Assembly (NCBI GenBank): GCA_021234155.1
Contig: JAJEKV010000114.1
Coordinates: 1,255,654-1,319,653 of the forward strand
From: Isoetes taiwanensis
Lineage: Eukaryota > Streptophyta > Lycopodiopsida > Isoetales > Isoetaceae
Length of the DNA stretch: 64,000 nt
Direction: 5' to 3'
Position numbers and translations under genes: made by a program. Within the stretch, counting starts at the first letter, position 1. Each line of letters opens with the position of its first letter. The notes under the pieces were generated by a model that was not told where the DNA came from, did not search any database, and saw only the letters and a list, made by a program, of their open reading frames with translations. Below, one piece after another: positions 10,965-22,164 of this stretch.

Positions 10965-11345
10965 GGCAGTTACCCGACGGGCCCCTAAATTGAGTTCGGG
11001 GAGCCGGTCGGTTTGCCCAAGCGAACCCGTGAAATTCGGCCTAAGCGAACCCGGGATTCGCCGGCCAGCGAACCCGCCATCGCCGACGCATTTGCCGCGG
11101 GCACTACCCACCGGGTTTGCTTCCGCGGCGAGGGCGGATCGTAAGGCGCAGTGCGGCCCGCCATGGGCACCAACCCCGTGGCAAGTCCGTGTGTGTCATC
11201 CAACAAAGCGCCGCCCGTCTCAGAAGCGCTTAGGCGAACCCCGAAAGTGGTTGGGCGGGTGGCGGGTCCACGCCAGCGCGAACGAGGGTGGCCTTTTGTG
11301 GGGCTTAACCCGGAGCGCGGGTTAGGGGCCGGGTTCGCATCTGGT
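10965..11345. repeat. GC-rich island with repeated GCGAACCCG motif
   Basis: GCGAACCCG occurs at 11021, 11045 and 11068. A near copy, GGCGAACCCC, lies at about 11233, and the inverted form CGGGTTCGC at about 11330. The stretch is markedly GC- and CpG-rich against an AT-rich background. Several overlapping frames on both strands look like by-products of the composition. The same motif recurs at 14.95-15.55 kb. Confidence 0.6.
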
Positions 11346-11411
11346 CATAGGGGGGGCCGTTTTAGACGGGTTTTTGGCCGTCAGCGTCTTTGGCGGTTTA
11401 TTTTTTTATTT

Positions 11412-11745
11412 TCCATAGGCCTTTTTTTTTTTTACTATAGGTATTTACCATATGCTATTTTTAACCATAGGTTATTTTTTACCATAGGCTAATATTTTTT
11501 TTTACCATAGGTATTTACTATTTTTTTTAACCATAGGCTATTTTTTACCATAGGCATTTTTTTACCATAGGCATTTTTTACCATAGGTTATTTTTTACCA
11601 TAGTCCCCATTTTTTTTACCATAGTCCCTTTTTTTACCATAGGCATTTACCCTAGGCTATTTTTACCATAGGCATTTACCATAGGCCCTTTCTTACCATA
11701 GGCTTTTTTTTTAATATAGGAATTTACCATAGGTAAATTTTAATG
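11412..11745 (+). repeat. degenerate minisatellite, ACCATAGG plus T-runs
   Basis: About 18 copies of a 15-25-bp unit, a T-run followed by ACCATAGGC or ACCATAGGT and sometimes ATT, run without interruption. Unit length varies through the T-run, which suggests slippage. Confidence 0.9.
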
Positions 11746-11862
11746 GTATTTCTTCTATCAAGGCTCCGTTGTTTCTTCAATTGAATTATAGATTATGTTT
11801 TGTGCAGTAGCAGGTTCGTGCTGTGATAGTCTATATTTGTCTTCCAAGTAGAGTGTCCGAGA

Positions 11863-12312
11863 ATGGCAGAGGTAGACACCGACGACTCAGTGAGTCAGAT
11901 TTCAGATGAAAATGATAGTGATTATGACCTTCATGACACCGAGGATGACACAATGTCAGAGGAGGAAACTGGGGATGATACGGACGATGGGTGGAACCCG
12001 CCTGGCCTATCCACTTCACAAGTTACTCCCACCCAAGATCCCGAAGAACTTGTTCACGAATTGGCCCGGACCCAGTACAATGGCTTCGTGGTACAATGGC
12101 TTCGTGTCGACAGCAATACATACAAACTAAAACGGACACGTACCTCATCAGCACTCGAATGTGTCCCTCCTCCCACTGTCCATCGGGTGTGCAAAGCCTC
12201 GATGAGGTCAACAAGTGAGTTGTACGCCGCGATGCCGCCCGGCCCTCCCTGCCGCCTGGGCCACGCCTCGCGCTTTCGCGGTCGCTGGCGAGATGCTCTG
12301 ATGGGGCCGTAG
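11863..12312 (+). CDS. hypothetical protein with a highly acidic N-terminus
   Basis: The 149-residue frame starts with an Asp/Glu/Ser-rich segment of about 55 residues (MAEVDTDDSVSQISDENDSD onwards) typical of real low-complexity acidic tails, then WNPPGLSTSQVTPTQDPEEL. After residue about 75 it enters GC-rich sequence, and the remainder looks like read-through. A 16-bp duplication (tacaatggcttcgtgg, about 12077-12106) lies at the transition. It may be a first exon whose continuation is lost. No family is recognised. Confidence 0.3.
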   Translation: MAEVDTDDSVSQISDENDSDYDLHDTEDDTMSEEETGDDTDDGWNPPGLSTSQVTPTQDPEELVHELARTQYNGFVVQWLRVDSNTYKLKRTRTSSALECVPPPTVHRVCKASMRSTSELYAAMPPGPPCRLGHASRFRGRWRDALMGP

Positions 12313-13540
12313 AAGTGGATGAACACCCTAACCTCCTCCCGAAAGAGGGATCAAGCCGCAACCCGGCCGGGATCTCGCAAGTGCTTTCGAACTGGCTGAC
12401 CTTCAGGGCCGGGACCAACCTCGAATGGGTACACACACCGTAGCTCCGGATGGTGTGCTGTCCGAACTCTCCAAGGTGGTACATGAAGAAACGGCGTGCT
12501 TTCGGTCTCTCATCCATGCCTCGGTTCCCTCGACATTGCGATTAGGGGAAATGGCGAGGTTAAAGTGTATTGCCATACCGTGTCGCCATTCGCGGTCCTC
12601 ACTATGTCAAGCCGAAGACCTTTTCCCTAAAGCAAGATCGCCAGCACAAGAAGCCCCTATGGAAGGAGGGTAGCCATATACTGGGATCAGCGGCAACGGA
12701 TTTGTCCCATGAGAGGAGCTGCGTCACGACCTAGCCCCCTACCTGGGAACTTCGTCCATGTCGGCATGCAATTCCCTCTCCTCGGGCAATGAGGGATCGG
12801 GGGAGTGTGGACGCCGCCGCCTACGGCGAACCGGTGGCACCATGGACGCCTAGACAAAGCCGAGACTCCAGATCTGAGGAGCTCCGCTAAAAGCTCCCCG
12901 CCTGTGGGCAAATGACCGCCCATCCTGCGTGCAATGGCCCAGTCATTGAGAAGGGCATGTGCGGTCGACCCCTCCTGCCGGGCGCCACTTGTGGCACCAG
13001 CTGGCTCTAATGCAACCTTCATAAAAGGGTTGCATCCTCTCGGATAAACCATCGAGGCTTGTACTGCGTGGAACATGGCGTCCCGGGCCCTCGAAACAAT
13101 CAAAGTAGGGTTAGGACATCTTCTTTTGTTATTCGCCTTGCCTCCTCCGAATCTGTGTCTGGCGGCCGGACCTCAACATCCTAACCGGCTTTGGCGGGAT
13201 CTTCTCGACCCTTTCACCTCTCCCGCTCGGACACCACTCTGGTCCATGCACATGCATCACCGGGTGGCGGAATGTCGTGATTGGAGGCCACCATAGATCC
13301 GGGTGGTGGCTCGTGGGACCCCATGCTCGAACCGCGTCGGGGCAAAATCCTGGGTATGGCGTGTCCCCGACATAGTGAGTGCACCCGGTCGCTGTGCAAA
13401 TCCACCGCTTACGCGAATTATTGGGGGCCGGCGCTCTCAACCGACGTGACCCTGCGGACGAGGCACCAAATGCCATGGTATTCCCTGCCACAAAACAAAT
13501 ACGGTTAACAAGCACACAAAACAAACCTAGCGGGTTAAGA
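12180..13540. other. GC-rich region with overlapping frames, no recognised gene
   Basis: Base composition changes abruptly to GC-rich. Minus-strand frames at 13524-13129 and 13103-12687 are the longest (131 and 138 residues). The first contains a cysteine cluster (WICTATGC and FCPD) but no domain I can name. Plus-strand frames overlap them. Composition alone may explain these; a decayed mobile element is another option. Confidence 0.35.
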
Positions 13541-13945
13541 CAATGTCAGTTGGGGTACCATTCTACAATGCTACCGATGCGTCCGGGAAGACCGGCGCCG
13601 CTCTGTAGGCCAAACGGCAGGGGACGCTCCTCCATGCCAACTGGTGGAACTGCATCTGAATAAGACATGGTTGCCGACGGTCTCGAATAGATATCTGAGG
13701 TACAGGTGAACATGAACACAAGCCTGAGTACAAACCTATAGATGCATTGGGGTCTTGACAAAACACAAATAGAACAAATAGCATTTATATCCAAATCCAA
13801 ATTAATATGCTTTATTACTTCCATACTAGTTGTCATGTCAACCTCTCTTTCATACCTCCCTTCCTTTGTCACCTTTTTTCTTTCAACTTTAATTGACTCC
13901 GGTGGACGTTAAATTTTTTTATCTTTTTTTATTCTCCCTAACTAA

Positions 13946-13971
13946 CCCTAACCCTAACCCTAACCCTAACC
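13946..13971 (+). repeat. short interstitial CCCTAA array
   Basis: Four uninterrupted CCCTAA units are followed by CC and preceded by a broken unit. This is the six-base TTAGGG type, not the seven-base TTTAGGG usual in most plants. It is embedded in T-rich DNA just before a CCT microsatellite. Confidence 0.85.
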
Positions 13972-14017
13972 TACATCCACTTTATAAGTGGATCCCTCAG
14001 TAGCGATTGTCTCGCCT

Positions 14018-14205
14018 CCTCCTGCTCCTCCTCCTCCTCCTCCTCCTCCTCCTCCTCCAATCTTCTTGCCCATCTTGTTATAATGGTCCGGCAGTTAAAG
14101 ACCACCTTCGCGCGATATGTCCCTTCTAGCAGTAATCCTCCTCCTCCTCTTCCTCCAAGGTACATCTCCAGCAATCCCCCTCCTCCTCCTCCTCCTCCAA
14201 GGGAC
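14018..14205 (+). repeat. (CCT)n microsatellite blocks
   Basis: Two CCT runs (about 14018-14057 and 14125-14200, interrupted) create Pro/Ser-rich frames on one strand and Glu/Gly-rich frames on the other; I do not call these as genes. A short palindrome, GTTCCCTCTGGAGGGAAC, lies at about 14291. Confidence 0.85.
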
Positions 14206-14309
14206 AAAGAATCCCCCAGCTTCTCCCTCCCTTTCACCATCGTCGCAAGGATGAGTGAAAGGGAGCTTCATTGCTTTAGCGTCCAAAGGCGTTCCCTCTG
14301 GAGGGAACA

Positions 14310-14930
14310 GTAGAATGGCTCACCGAGCCAAATAAAGATGAAACGATGTTGAATGTGCAGATAATGATGCAAGTGGTTGCATCAAATTGTCACGTCCTCA
14401 GGATGGACAAAAACAATGTATAATTTTTTTTATGAATGGGAAACAAGTAGTAGAATCAATAAAGTAGTAGTAGAATCAGTAAATCAAGTAGTAGAATCAA
14501 TATCCCTCAAGTAGTACATTCGTAGTGGGTAAAATGCCAATGATATTAGACCCATCAAGTGCTAGATCCTCGTGATGCCCTATTACTTGTCATTACAGGT
14601 TGTGACCTCTGAGATAACTAAGAATATCTCTTTAGAGTTGTTGCATCATAAATCTATAAATTAACTAGCATATAACCAAAAATGGATTTTCTAAGTACAT
14701 TTACTAGGGTGAAATAACAATCCCAATAGAAGACATAGAAGAGAATTGAGTTGAGAGAAGGACAAGAGAACAAGGCTCTATCATCAATATATATGCATCA
14801 GTTATAGAATTAACGCCAAAATATGGACCAGAACAAAGAAAAATAGTGCCCACCAAGTTTCTAATAGAAAGTCACTTGAAATGCTTGAACGATGAATCCT
14901 CAGCGAACTTGAGTGAGCATACTTGAACGA
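14310..14930. other. no gene seen
   Basis: AT-rich sequence with a short repeated word (aagtagtagaatcaa, about 14448-14505) and no usable frame. Confidence 0.5.
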
Positions 14931-14944
14931 ACTTGAGCCAAAAA

Positions 14945-15560
14945 TATTGGCTCAACTCCGGGTTCGCCCAATCGAACCCGGATTTTAATGCCCTGAAAGG
15001 TCACCCTAAACCCGTGACACCCTCTCGTATTTCAAAAACTCACAAGGATTGATTGTTGAAAAAACCAAAGGGTTATTCCAAAGGGAAAAATCCAAAGGGA
15101 TCTTGGCTGGGTTATGATCAGTGCACGGAGGCCGTGGAGGCCGTGGAGGTCAAGGCATGATTTGACCTGCCACGGATCAGCACGTACGCTTTTCGCCGCA
15201 TCGGGTTGGGTTCGCGCTGAACCCGGCTGGGGCCGCCCCGTCCCCGCCACCACCTCCCGGCCCGACCCGACCCGTCCCCACCGTGGCCGATTTGACCTCC
15301 TGGTTAACCCAGCGAACCCTGAGAGTTCTCTAGGCACCCCGCCGCCACGCCTTACCTATCCGGCGACGCTTTGTATTTTAACCTGCCAGTTTGTTTGGCC
15401 GGGCGAACCCGGCGCGAACGCTCCGTCCGCCGCCACGTCCCCTGCGGTTTCGCCTGGGCGAATCCGCCGGGTTCGCCTCAGCGAATCTTCGGGGTTCGCC
15501 TGGGCGAACCCGCTTGGCAGTTTGACCCGATTTCGGGAGCCAATAAAGTGGGCGTCACCC
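14945..15560. repeat. second GC-rich island with GGGTTCGCC/GGCGAACCC palindromes
   Basis: The clearest unit is GGGTTCGCC-TG-GGCGAACCC at 15492-15511, a 9-bp perfect inverted repeat. Related words occur at about 14959, 14972, 15207, 15311, 15401, 15450 and 15470 in both orientations. The motif is the one seen at 10.97-11.34 kb. Long frames exist on both strands but differ in sense and look like composition effects. Confidence 0.6.
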
Positions 15561-15670
15561 GCAAGGGACGCAAGGATATCCCCCATGTTCTGCATTATCA
15601 CATTACTTTGAGCAGCCAGTTTAGCAGCCAGTTGCTCATTACTTTCCTTATCAGACTGCGGATTACTGGT

Positions 15671-16384
15671 TCATTCACCAGAACCATCGTCCATCTTTGA
15701 GTTGGGCAAGTCCACGAGGCTTTTGATTGCTGAAGATTTCAGGTTGCCATAAGGGCCTTTAGGAGATTTGGCAAAAACATGCATTAGGAATGGTCCAAGA
15801 AAGTCTTTTACCTGCTCATCACTCATAAAACAGTGACATCTTCTAACACCCATAAGAGTCTCTCGGGCAATATAACCTCCAACATGAAGCTCCAAGCACG
15901 TTGTATCAATTGAAGCAAAAGCTTCGACGAGGTAAGCAGCCAAAGACGGGGGGAAACCATTTTTATTTAAGGGGCCCTTCTCCTTAGTTAGTAGCTCATA
16001 CTTGATTTCATCACTTAGGAGAGAGTCACGATCCTCATCCTATTCTAACTGATCCTGATCCTGATCCTGATCCTGATCCTGATCCGTATGATAGAATATA
16101 GTTGTTAAGTCTGGATCATCTAGAAGATAACATTCCCATGCACTGCTATTGTCACCCTTGGCTTTAACATTATCATCTTCGTCTGACAGCATGGATATCA
16201 TAATGAAGATCACATGTGCCATCTTCCGTGTTGTTCGCAGCTCATTATCCCTAACATCATATATTAGGCATCCCTCCCTAATAACTTTGAGGCGCTTCAG
16301 ATCATGAACAGTGGATAGTGCATGCAGATGTGAGTCACCTGAAGGACAAACAATGACAATAGTAAATGATCTCTCAGTTGTCAA
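15671..16384 (-). pseudogene. unrecognised protein gene, one in-frame TAG
   Basis: Reading from 16384 the frame gives TTERSFTIVIVCPSGDSHLH, a middle with MAHVIFIMISMLSDEDDNVK, then a (DQ)n tract coded by TGATCC hexamers. It stops at TAG (16042-16040) and continues in the same frame for 122 residues (EIKYELLTKEKGP, FASIDTTCLELHVGGYIARE, FLMHVFAKSPKGPYGNLKSS) to 15671. Coding-like sense on both sides of the TAG suggests one gene. A further protein-like frame lies upstream to about 17010 (VELRRKVALVKKITREEDTV and YSVSIGYKGLLPESTTCLRK), disrupted by the 412-bp duplication. I recognise no family. Confidence 0.45.
16050..16085 (-). repeat. TGATCC hexanucleotide repeat
   Basis: About six TGATCC units, read on the minus strand as an Asp-Gln repeat inside the unrecognised protein frame. 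Confidence 0.9.
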
Positions 16385-16926
16385 TCCTATACAGCTGGTA
16401 AAGAAGATGTTATAGCCTTCTGGTTCATCCCCATGTCTCCTCTCCCACCTCTATTGTCCAACACAAAGAGTGATATGTTTCTAAGGCAAGTAGTTGATTC
16501 TGTCAAGAGACCTTTGTTAAGTCTGGATCATCTAGAATAAAACATTCCCATGCACTACTAATGTCACCCTTGGCTTTAGCATTATCATCTTCGTCTGACA
16601 GCATGGATATCATAATGAAGATCACATGTGCCATCTTTCGTGGTGTTCACAGCTCATTATCCCTAACATCATATATTAGGCATCCCTCCCTAATAACTTT
16701 GAGGCACTCCAGATCATGAACAGCGGATAGTGCATGTAGATGTGAGTCACCTGAAGGAAAACAATGACAATAGTAAAGGACCTCTCAGTTGTCAATCCTA
16801 TACAGCTAGTAAAGAAGATGTTATAGCCTTCTAGTTCATCCCCATGTCTCCTCTCCCACTTCTAGTATCCAACCAAAGAGTGATATCTTTCTAAGGCAAG
16901 TAGTTGATTCTGGCAATAGACCTTTG
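16104..16926 (-). repeat. 412-bp tandem duplication within the unrecognised gene
   Basis: 16104-16515 and 16516-16926 align throughout (gttaagtctggatcatctag, ggcatccctccctaataact and caatcctatacagct occur in both). The second copy has lost one base in the codons after TIVIV, which shifts its frame, so the outer copy is the decayed one. Confidence 0.9.
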
Positions 16927-17291
16927 TACCCAATGGAGACTGAATACTGAACAGTGTCTTCTTCTCTAGTAATCTTCTTCACAAGGGCCACTTTTCTTCT
17001 CAACTCGACCAGTACGTACCTTAGGGGGCAGAATCCTATTGTTTAAAATCGGTTTTTCCGAGGTCCCGAAAAGTTTTTGGATTTTTTTTAAGGTTAATTT
17101 CCTAAGATTATGAAGATTTTGGCTGCCGGCACACATTCCCGGTTATCCAAAAATCGGGATGTTTTTTTCTCGATTTTTTTAGGGTCTAATTTTCCCTTCC
17201 TCCTACGATTTTAGGTTCCCTATTTTTTGTCCTGTTTCCTCTTTGGTCTCGATTGCAGGTGGCGAGGAGGCCCGGCTTATGCCATGCCACG

Positions 17292-17460
17292 AAGTGAAGA
17301 TTTCACTGTGGCCTTTGAGGATATTTGGACTATAAGGCATCAAACCCTAGCAGTATCCAGGTGATCCGGCAAGAAATTTTGAGATTTCGCAGTATCCAGG
17401 TGATCCGGCAGTATCCAGGTGAGCTAAGTGAAGATTTCGCTGTGGCCTTTGAGGAACCGG
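17292..17460 (+). repeat. interleaved short repeats
   Basis: cagtatccaggtga occurs three times (about 17350, 17394 and 17411), and gtgaagatttc(a/g)ctgtggcctt twice (about 17292 and 17427), in a nested arrangement. The surrounding 17.0-18.1 kb has no defensible gene. Confidence 0.8.
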
Positions 17461-18178
17461 GTCTGTATAGGGGAAGCTCTAGAGTTTTGGATTTTCAGAT
17501 TTGTGTTGCTTTGCAAGTAGGTACAACTCCTTTCTTTCCTAAATCTTAATGGCATAAGTACCTCTGGATACAGTTCCAACGGATGCATATATACCCGGTT
17601 GGAATATATATGCATAAAGTTCAGATATATCGATATGCTAATCTTTATATTGGATCCACTATGTGTTATAGCCATCGATATACTTAGAATTTGCATTCTA
17701 ATTTCTAACCAGATTTGCAACAGTCAGATTTTGCTAACCAAATGTAATCACCTGACTTATATTAATTCGTCTAGATCCATGATCCATGATCAGTATATCT
17801 AATAGAACCGTATCTACAAATAGAACTCTAGCCCTTTTATAACTCCAATAGACGTATGTGCATTTTTTAAGAGATCCTCTATTTTAAGATGCTTTGTTGT
17901 GCAAGTATTTTGGGTTTTTTTACAGGAAGGCAGATCCATGACTTCTTTTATATGCCCATCTGCCATGCTCCTGCGGACCTAAATGGTCATACATCAACTG
18001 AATTATATATGCATGTGTGCAGGCATATTGATGGGCATCCTAAAATGCCAAAGCATTTGCATCTGATCTTTTGTATAGTTTTAGAAATGCATAAGATGCT
18101 TTGTAAATTTTTGTACTCCTGCTGTTAATATTTGACAGTTCCTAAGCAAGTGTAAGGGGCAGACACACAAATGTGTCA

Positions 18179-18718
18179 TAAAAATGGTTATTTGCTTTCT
18201 TGTAGTTCTTATTTGATTACCTTATCAACAAGCAGCTCAAAGGTTTCAAGTTGCAGACTCTTAATATGCATTACATAGATTATCCTTTTTGAAGGCTGCA
18301 GATACTTTGCTTTATGGCATCAATGATTATTGGAGGGGAATGAAGTTGGCCCTTTGGTGGAACACCCTAGCTTCTGCTTTTGTGCTTAGATTTGGACCGG
18401 CTTCCAAGTTGAAATGTCTAGATGCAGCATTTATTGAAGCATTGGCATTTCCGCAGCAGTTTGGAGCTGCAGTTTACAGGCAACCAATTATTCAGCTCGC
18501 TGCTCCTATGTAAATGTGTTGTGCAGAGAAGCACAAATTTATTGTTCATAGTTCTACATGATCGTGAATAGTCCTTTGTCTAAAAATGATTATTTTCCTC
18601 CTTGCATTTCTTATTTGATCACCAGTCAGACGGCTCAGAAGTTGCATATGCTTAATATTGCATTCGATATATGACACCAATGCTTATTGCAGGAGGATGA
18701 AGCTGGCTCTTTTTTGGA
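18179..18718 (+). repeat. diverged direct duplication, offset about 400 bp
   Basis: 18179-18355 and 18583-18718 share aaaatg(g/a)ttatt, ttcttatttgat, gcatcaatgattattg/acaccaatgcttattg and atgaagttggc/atgaagctggc. Further short echoes (cattcttagaatgtttga at about 18945 and cattcttaggatgtttga at about 19463) show that this whole stretch was locally duplicated. No gene is assigned to 18.2-19.5 kb. Confidence 0.65.
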
Positions 18719-19598
18719 TGTGGCGATGGTAGTATTGCGGTGGGCGTGTGATGGTGGTGTTGCTATGTGTGCTGGTTGCATGTGTCAAATGGGGCAGCAA
18801 GCAATTCTTCTTACCATCATATTGGCCCTCAGTCTCTAGCAGGTACAAATGTGAACTTTGTGTTCTTCACTTCGATTTAGCATATGCTTAGCCTAGACAT
18901 TTATCTTTCATCTATATTAAATGTCTAAGTTAAAATACAAACATTCTTAGAATGTTTGAGATTCCCCGGGGCTCATGTCAAGCATCAGGAGGTATGTTGT
19001 TATTTAGCAACTTTCATTGGTCAGCTCCACAAAATTTCTTGAGAAATTGCATTGGTCCCGCTCATACTTAGAGGTTGTTTCGTTGTGCTTCAGCAGACGA
19101 GTAGAGGAGCAAATCGGCAAGCAAGTGAAGCAGCAAAATTTCATCCATTGTGTGCACCAAATTTATATTATCTGAGCCCATTTATCTTTAATTCTTATTC
19201 TGTGCACAAGGCATTCTAGAATAAGGTGGCTACATTAGCGATTTGCTTCAATTCTGGTATTTTCTTTTGGCTTAATATTTTGTTGTTTTTCTACAAGTTA
19301 AGATGGAGAACATTTTATGCAAATGTTCAGAGCCACTCAGAAGGAGCAAATCATTATGGCTCTATTCACTATTCTTTGCAGTGTGCCACATTAGAGATTT
19401 TTATCTCTGTTATTTTAGTACATTTATCCTTGATTTTAGTTGATGTCTCTGGGTCGAATTGGAAACATTCTTAGGATGTTTGAATTGTGCAAGGGTCACG
19501 TCTGAGTCTGAGGCTCATGATGATGTCTATGTCAAGGTTTCTTAGCTTGCAATAGTCTGATGACATCTTCAAGAAGTGTAAATATATTAATTTTCTAG

Positions 19599-20323
19599 GT
19601 TTCTTACCCAGCTTAATACGACATCTACAACTTCAACAATGCAATTTATCAGATGAACACATGGAAATTTTGTATCATGGCCTTACAGATAATAGTTCAA
19701 TTCAGGTAATCATCTAAGATTCTTGGCCTCTAATGTTCAATAGAACACTTCTTGATTCAGCATATGGCTGAGAATTTGCAGATGATTGATTTGGGTGATA
19801 ATAAAATCACGCCAACTGGAGCAACAAGAATTTTTACCTAGCTTCAGGTTTTTCGGTAATAGTTGTTTATGGTTGCAGCATTGCAATGCCTATATGCCTT
19901 TTTATCTAGCTTCATAGTGCAGTGTTCTTTTACAGACGAATGCATGTCTGCTTGAGCTATGCCTTGCGAACAACAACATCATTGATTCGTGTTCAGACTG
20001 TCTTTGCTTGACATTATCAATCCAGCCATCATTAGAGAAGGTACATACCACTGCTCTCTGATTAACATATATTTGAAGTTTGCTGACGACTATTTTATTC
20101 ATTGCAGTTGTCCCTTAAGGGAATCTTTTCATACGGTGAAGATAATATTCAAGAGGTAATTATTATGATTGTCGTGCTAAAATTTATCTTGACATTACTG
20201 ACCTCGACCTTCGAATCTGAACCATTGCAGGTCATAACTGTGGGAACAGACGTGTCATATGGAAGTCGCGCCAGGATACTACGCCAGGCTGCAGGGTTTT
20301 CAAATCTAACTTTGCTGATATAA
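19599..20323 (+). pseudogene. leucine-rich repeat (ribonuclease-inhibitor type) gene fragment, short exons
   Basis: Five short exons fit GT-AG rules with matching phase: 19599-19707 (HLQLQQCNLSDEHMEILYHG), 19782-19847 (MIDLGDNKITPTGATRIF), 19936-20040 (CLLELCLANNNIIDS), 20108-20155 (LSLKGIFSYGEDNIQE) and 20231-20323. Each exon carries one LRR of the LxxLxLxxCxLxD or LxLxxNxI kind, the 28-residue RI-like pattern used by NLRC-type and TONSOKU-like proteins. One exon per repeat with uniform introns is typical. Exon 2 has an in-frame TAG near 19840. No ATPase or other domain is present, so this is a remnant or part of a gene whose other exons I cannot find. Confidence 0.55.
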
Positions 20324-22160
20324 TGATTATACAGCTAACAATTTCATCATGTTTTATAATGAGTGTTAGAGGACAAGGAGTATATGAACTTTTCGATCTT
20401 CTTGGAAACAATCTATTCCAGGCAAGATCAGTCTCAAGTGTTCATGGAAAACTCAGAGTATATTTGTTGTCCCATGTGGTGGTATCCATCTTCCTACTGG
20501 GTTGTATAGTGTATAAGGTTCTTTTCCTTAGGCAGGAATTGCAGGGGGGTGTGTGGAGGTTTTATAAGGAAGTTATCCTGCTGCTGGAAGTATCAATGCT
20601 GTCTCTAACATCAGCCATATTACCAAGTCATTGGCCATATTGGTTCATAGGTGCTGACGAGGAAGAGTCTCATTTTTACATATCAGAATCAAGGTTTACA
20701 AGTATCTGCAACAATTATAAATTAACGTGGCATCATTACACTCAATGATATCCCACATACGCGACAAGATTAATTGAGGCTTTTATTTATTTTTCGTTTG
20801 TGCAGAGTCTATTTCTGGTCTTCTTTCTTGGGACAAAGAGGCATAGACTCATATAATTATTCTGTTTCTATTTGCTTATTGGTATGACAAGGATTGGAAT
20901 TATAGCATTGTGATCTTGAGCGCCTTTAACTTGACTCTTAGGTTTGAAGGCTTGCGAGCATTGGGAACAATTATTATAAAGTAGCTACAATATTTGGACC
21001 TATTGGCTCGAAAAAGGCTGAAACGAGGTTGAATTATCTTTATCCTGAATAAAGAGGGGGTGGGTCCTTATTGTTTGTGGGAGTATCAAGTCGGGATTAG
21101 AAGCATGAAGTTAAAGGGAATAATCGGATGGAACTGGGATTCTGTTAGATTTATGCATTGATTTGAATAACAAAGAGGCGACATCAAACTTACTATTTCA
21201 GTGATTTCATATTTTATGACCATGAAAATGCACCATCCAGTGAAAAAGCAACTTTAAATTTGAGTGTGACATTTTTTGCCCTGGAGTCATAAATGGTATC
21301 ATATATTTTGTATCACAGTCGTTCGAAAGTTAAGTCCTAGCAAACGTAGATGAATCTGAAAAGTGGTTTGCAACCTAAACGCATCAATTGGAATTTAATT
21401 TTTTAACAGTGGCATTATACACCTCCCTTCCACAATTCTAAAGAGTTTACTTCTTCTAGAAAAGGAAGCCATGGTTGCAAACTGTTCTCATCAAATCCCT
21501 CGATTTCTCAACACAAGCAAAGCATTAATCAAGGGGGTTCAGATTCACCTTAAAGCAAATGTCATATCACCTTAGGCACAGGTGCTTACCATATAGCACT
21601 GATGCATGTGAAATTGAGAATCTCAAAACAATGCCTAATCTCGAGCACCTATAGAACCAACAACATTCATACCACCCAATAATTTTATCATTTTCTCAAA
21701 CAGTTTTGCAATTGATAGATTCCTATATGTGGACAATGTGTGTTAAAAAAGATATGACAATATTGTATATGGTTACTAAAGCCCAGCAAATGGGTAGACT
21801 ATAAAAGAACAAGTCCTAAGTTATGCTGTAAATTATGCACCTCTGCAACATTGTACAGGGTCAAAAGTGTCCAAATTTGATACAAAGAAAAGACAAAATG
21901 CTATGATCCACTATTACATTCAATCTTCAAGTCCTAATTGGCCCAATTCTCTCACTATAAAATGTAATTAATTACAAAATCAATAACATCCCAGAAAGTT
22001 CCTACATATTTATATAATCCCACTTTTCCAAATTTATGAACATAGGACATATTTCACAGTTCTATTTTAGCCTTTGAAAGTTTGAATTATGTAATGACCT
22101 TTATTTTCCCAAATTACAACACATTCCATATTTCCTAACAAAGGGTTGCTAAGCTCGGGC
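20324..22160. other. no gene seen; one MITE relic
   Basis: A 141-residue frame at 20323-20748 has no motif and lies just after the LRR exons; it may be read-through. About 21195-21335 resembles the right half of the MITE at 10.74-10.86 kb (aagt(a/t)(a/t)aatttg, ctggagtca(c/t)aaatggt, tcatatatt). It lacks a clear terminal repeat, so it is a decayed relative. Confidence 0.4.
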
Positions 22161-22164
22161 CCCA

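Noticed and set aside
10942-11492. Overlapping frames of 95-127 residues on both strands
   Set aside because: GC-rich composition lowers stop frequency on every frame; senses do not agree with one another.
14083-14313. Proline-rich plus-strand frame and glycine/glutamate-rich minus-strand frames
   Set aside because: They come from the CCT microsatellite.
15114-15611. 165-residue plus-strand frame
   Set aside because: Lies in the GGCGAACCC-rich island; peptide words repeat because the DNA motif repeats.
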